Source: Holosporales bacterium (GTDB lineage: Bacteria > Pseudomonadota > Alphaproteobacteria > Caedimonadales > UBA9215). From it: a DNA stretch of 16,417 nt. Below are positions 14,031 to 16,417 of this stretch, piece by piece. The position numbers were made by a program, and so were the translations under genes. The stretch spans positions 1 to 16,417 of the forward strand of contig DOCA01000048.1 in NCBI GenBank assembly GCA_003503995.1, given 5' to 3'. The number at the start of each line of letters is the position of its first letter. The stretch's first letter is position 1. Under the pieces are notes generated by a model. That model searched no databases, was not told the origin of the DNA, and saw nothing but the letters and a program-made list of their open reading frames with translations.

Positions 14031-14082
14031 GCACTCCGTGCCTATAAAAATAGGTGTTGTCGCTGGCGCCTCGTGTATACAC
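14031..14082. repeat. Cluster of short palindromes upstream of obgE
   Basis: Within 52 bases there are four dyads: GCAC-TCC-GTGC (14031-14041), CCTAT-AAAA-ATAGG (14041-14054), GGCGCC (14065-14070) and the perfect 10-base palindrome GTGTATACAC (14073-14082). The block is more GC-rich than its surroundings. It could be a structured leader or small RNA, a dispersed palindromic repeat, or an operator array for obgE. Confidence 0.5.
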
Positions 14083-14138
14083 AAAAATAATCAGCTATAT
14101 AGTGACTTTGTATCGCATGTCATCAAAGAGAATAAAAG

Positions 14139-15143
14139 ATGAAGTTTTTAGATCAAGCAAAAGTACATATTAAAAGTGGTGCTGGTGGCGGTGGTTCCAT
14201 CAGTTTTCGCCGCGAGAAATTTGTTGAATATGGAGGTCCCGATGGCGGCGACGGCGGTGACGGTGGAAGCGTCTATGCGGAATGCGTTGAGGGTTTAAAT
14301 ACTCTTATTGACTATCGCTATCAACAGCATTTCAAGGCTGAGCGAGGGCACCATGGGCAAGGGCGAGGGCGCTCTGGTTCTAAAGGAGAAAGTATCACTC
14401 TAAAAGTTCCTCAGGGCACGCAAATTTTTTATGAAAACCAGGAAACTCTGTTGGCCGACTTAACAGAAGTCGGGCAGCGCGTTCTCTTGGCACAAGGCGG
14501 TAAGGGTGGTCGCGGTAATATTCATTTTAAAAGCTCGATCAATCAAGCACCTCGTCGTGCTGATACAGGGACACCCGGGGAAGAACTTTCCCTTTGGTTA
14601 CGCTTAAAGCTTATTGCGGATGCGGGGCTTGTGGGGCTTCCTAATGCGGGTAAATCAACCTTCCTTTCTGTTGTCTCTCGGGCAAAGCCAAAAATTGCGG
14701 ATTATCCTTTTACAACTCTTCACCCAAACTTAGGTATTGTCTATGTGGATGATAAGGAATTTTGTGTGGCTGATATTCCTGGGCTTATTGAAGGGGCTAA
14801 TGAAGGGGTGGGGCTTGGTCATCGCTTTTTAGGCCACGTAGAACGTTGCAAAGTCCTGATCCATCTCATTGATGGGACACAAGAAGATGTTGTTGAAGCC
14901 TATAAAACCATTCGAGTAGAGCTTGAGAAATATGCTGACGAGTTAGGCTCTAAAGAAGAGGTTATTGTGCTGAATAAATCAGATGCGCTTTTGGATGAAG
15001 AGATTCTTGAGAAAAAAGCAGCCCTTGAAGCCTTTTCTGGAAAGCCCGTTGATGTGATTTCAGCAGTGCAAAAAGAAGGTGTTAAAGAAGTATTGCGTAA
15101 GATTTTTCAAATTATTAAGCCAGAAGAAGATGGGTTGTGGTAA
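14139..15143 (+). CDS. obgE: Obg-family ribosome-assembly GTPase (CgtA)
   Basis: ObgE is an essential cytoplasmic GTPase that binds the 50S precursor and links ribosome assembly to growth and stress. The 334 residues show the full Obg plan. The Gly-rich Obg fold spans about 1-158 (KSGAGGGGSISFRREK, YGGPDGGDGGDGG). The GTPase domain has G1 GLPNAGKS (166-173), the TT switch at 192-193, G3 DIPGL (212-216), G4 NKSD (279-282) and G5 ISA (307-309). The variable C-terminal extension found in some species is absent. The Shine-Dalgarno is AAAGAG at 14125-14130, eight bases before the ATG. It lies after the rpmA terminator, so it needs its own promoter; a clear one was not found in 13990-14125. Confidence 0.97.
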   Translation: MKFLDQAKVHIKSGAGGGGSISFRREKFVEYGGPDGGDGGDGGSVYAECVEGLNTLIDYRYQQHFKAERGHHGQGRGRSGSKGESITLKVPQGTQIFYENQETLLADLTEVGQRVLLAQGGKGGRGNIHFKSSINQAPRRADTGTPGEELSLWLRLKLIADAGLVGLPNAGKSTFLSVVSRAKPKIADYPFTTLHPNLGIVYVDDKEFCVADIPGLIEGANEGVGLGHRFLGHVERCKVLIHLIDGTQEDVVEAYKTIRVELEKYADELGSKEEVIVLNKSDALLDEEILEKKAALEAFSGKPVDVISAVQKEGVKEVLRKIFQIIKPEEDGLW

Positions 15144-15151
15144 GAACAACT

Positions 15152-15181
15152 TTGCATTTCATTGTTGAGAAATGTTATAAT
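15152..15181 (+). promoter_or_regulatory. Extended -10 promoter for rsfS
   Basis: TGTTATAAT at 15173-15181 is a perfect extended -10 (TGn plus TATAAT). TTGCAT at 15152-15157, 18 bases upstream, is a weak -35. Transcription would start near 15188, only about seven bases before the upstream TTG at 15195, which therefore makes a poor start for rsfS. Confidence 0.6.
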
Positions 15182-15242
15182 AATAGTATAGTCTTTGTGG
15201 AAAGAACTTAAGAGAAGGAATAGAAATATTAAAGAGCATGTA

Positions 15243-15626
15243 GTGGAACAAAAAGAGAATACACAACAGGGAAATATTATACCGCCGTCGTCGACTTTGG
15301 CGGATCGCGTTTATGCTTTTCTTGATGAGAATAAAGCTCTAGACATTGTGAAAATTGATCTAGAAGGTAAGTCCGCCTTTGCGGATGCTATGATTGTCGC
15401 TAATGGAACCTCTGGTCGTTTTGTGAAGAATTTGGCAGATAAATTAAAGGAATTCTTCCATAAAAATGGCTATACGGATATTCATATTGAAGGCACGACC
15501 ACATGTGATTGGGTGCTTGTGGATGGTCATGATGTCATTGTGCACCTTTTCCGTCCTGAAATTCGTGAGCTTTATAACCTTGAAAAAATGTGGTCGGCAG
15601 ACTTTAAACACGTCTCTGAGGCATAG
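15243..15626 (+). CDS. rsfS: Ribosomal silencing factor RsfS
   Basis: RsfS binds ribosomal protein L14 on the 50S subunit and blocks joining with 30S, slowing translation when nutrients are short. The family core is intact: a Leu/Ala-rich first helix, SAFADAMIVANGTSGRFVKN, then GxTxCDWVLVDGHDVIVHLF and the C-terminal RELYNLEKMW. I choose GTG at 15243 (127 residues): it has AAAGAG at 15231-15236 six bases upstream and gives a length near the family norm. A TTG at 15195 would add 16 residues, mostly basic, but it lacks a Shine-Dalgarno and falls almost on the predicted transcription start. The gene follows obgE directly; proB, proA and nadD, which often lie between them in alphaproteobacteria, are missing, and rlmH does not follow. 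Confidence 0.92.
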   Translation: MEQKENTQQGNIIPPSSTLADRVYAFLDENKALDIVKIDLEGKSAFADAMIVANGTSGRFVKNLADKLKEFFHKNGYTDIHIEGTTTCDWVLVDGHDVIVHLFRPEIRELYNLEKMWSADFKHVSEA

Positions 15627-16401
15627 TTTTTTCATATGTGTTTCACTTCTTTCCTCCGCAATTTTTCTCTCTCTTTTTGTTTGTTCTAATGTTGTGATGT
15701 CCTGTGCTCCTAATGACAGTTTTCAAGAAAAAGAAATTGTCTCTTTTGAATTTGAGGGGAGTGTTGTGCATGTGACTTATGAAGATGAAAGGGGCCAGTG
15801 GACAGAATCGGTTGAGAGGGAAAAAGGATATACGGGTTATCAGTCTGGGATTCTTGTCGTGGAACCGAAAATGACAGGAGCTCTAACGCCTGTGTCGGAC
15901 ATTCAAGACCCGCCACCCTTTTTGAGGTCTCAGGGAAGCTCGGATCTTTTTGCCTTGCTTAATGGCGGCGATGACGAAAAAAACCCTACTGCTGGTAGAG
16001 CCGTTCTTTCCCCTTTGAGTGTCATCATAACAGATGATTTGGATAGCAGTGATGAGACGGTTATTCTCGAAGAAGACCCATTGGCCTATTATGATCCTTT
16101 CGAGAGTGACGTACGATATGATCTAAGACGAGCGGATACTTGGGACTTTATGATAGATTTCCCCCCTGTCTTGAGCCTTGAGCGATGTAAACCCCCCTTG
16201 ATGAGAGCGTTTGTAAGGCAGGCAGGCGATTTGATGGATTTTAGAGCTCACTTGCACCGAAGTTACAAAATCCCGCCTTCTTTTGACGGACGTTTAAAAA
16301 CCCTTGCTATCCTGTTGGGTGATCTTTACAAACATAGAGGGTTTCAGGATCTTCCTTGCCGTCTTATGAGTTTGCTGCAGGAGGATACCCATTTAATATA
16401 G
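15580..16401 (+). CDS. Probable exported protein or lipoprotein, function unknown; start uncertain
   Basis: I do not recognise this protein. The frame is open from inside rsfS to TAG at 16399-16401. The best-looking start is TTG at 15580, which overlaps rsfS by 47 bases and gives 273 residues opening MKKCGRQ, a basic n-region, then a long hydrophobic stretch (about residues 17-40) ending VVMSC. That end resembles a lipoprotein signal with C42 as the lipidated residue, though Met at -2 is unusual. ATG starts in this frame occur only deep within rsfS (15466, 15523 and nearby) or after the hydrophobic segment. The mature part is acidic, with DDLDSSDETVILEEDPLAYY near the middle and a more basic helical C-terminus. 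No clear Shine-Dalgarno was found; expression may depend on coupling to rsfS. Confidence 0.65.
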   Translation: MKKCGRQTLNTSLRHSFFICVSLLSSAIFLSLFVCSNVVMSCAPNDSFQEKEIVSFEFEGSVVHVTYEDERGQWTESVEREKGYTGYQSGILVVEPKMTGALTPVSDIQDPPPFLRSQGSSDLFALLNGGDDEKNPTAGRAVLSPLSVIITDDLDSSDETVILEEDPLAYYDPFESDVRYDLRRADTWDFMIDFPPVLSLERCKPPLMRAFVRQAGDLMDFRAHLHRSYKIPPSFDGRLKTLAILLGDLYKHRGFQDLPCRLMSLLQEDTHLI

Positions 16402-16417
16402 TGATTTAGTTTTGAGT

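Noticed and set aside
14020..14100. Possible tRNA in the folded stretch before obgE
   Set aside because: No acceptor stem, no TTCGA-type T-loop and no anticodon arm in register; the dyads are too short and independent.
15466..15579. Upstream part of the last reading frame, starting at ATG 15466
   Set aside because: It lies within conserved rsfS coding sequence and would put about 50 residues before the hydrophobic segment; a later start is more likely.

Overview
The window comes from an AT-rich Gram-negative bacterium, most likely an alphaproteobacterium with a reduced, perhaps host-associated genome (a Holosporales-like lineage is a reasonable guess, not shown). The evidence is the rplU-rpmA-obgE-rsfS block, an L21 protein with a long Lys/Ala/Pro tail, a fliQ-fliR-flhB flagellar export-gate operon, and a high share of exported proteins that match no family I recognise.

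Layout. Positions 1-29 hold the first codons of a gene running leftward off the edge. A 380-base AT-rich gap follows. From 410 to 4526 are three plus-strand genes for exported proteins: an acidic protein with a Glu/Ala/Lys-rich tail, a 794-residue protein of unknown function, and a small outer-membrane beta-barrel. From 4590 to 8830 is a plus-strand cluster: a large exported helical protein, 5-formyltetrahydrofolate cyclo-ligase (TTG start, 12-base gap), then a membrane-anchored protein whose stop overlaps the start of a polytopic membrane protein (ATGA). At 8917-10140, behind a good sigma70-type promoter, is another exported protein with a two-and-a-bit copy 80-residue repeat. It ends at a hairpin terminator facing a small minus-strand gene (10223-10582).

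From 12924 leftward to 10762 the fliQ-fliR-flhB operon encodes part of the inner-membrane gate of the flagellar type III export apparatus. Divergent from it, rplU and rpmA (ribosomal proteins L21 and L27) form a two-gene operon closed by a strong terminator. obgE (ribosome-assembly GTPase) follows, then rsfS (ribosomal silencing factor) from its own extended -10 promoter. The last gene is a probable exported lipoprotein or secreted protein whose start appears to lie inside rsfS.

How it fits together: the right third is a ribosome assembly and translation-control block, the middle is flagellar export, and the left half is dominated by envelope and secreted proteins with low-complexity or repeat segments. 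In many alphaproteobacteria proB, proA and nadD lie between obgE and rsfS; here the two are adjacent, which fits genome reduction. I see no tRNA, rRNA, CRISPR array, transposase or phage module. The most notable unexplained items are the six exported unknown or poorly defined proteins, the repeat protein at 8917, a run of short palindromes before obgE, and the start arrangements of rsfS and the gene after it.
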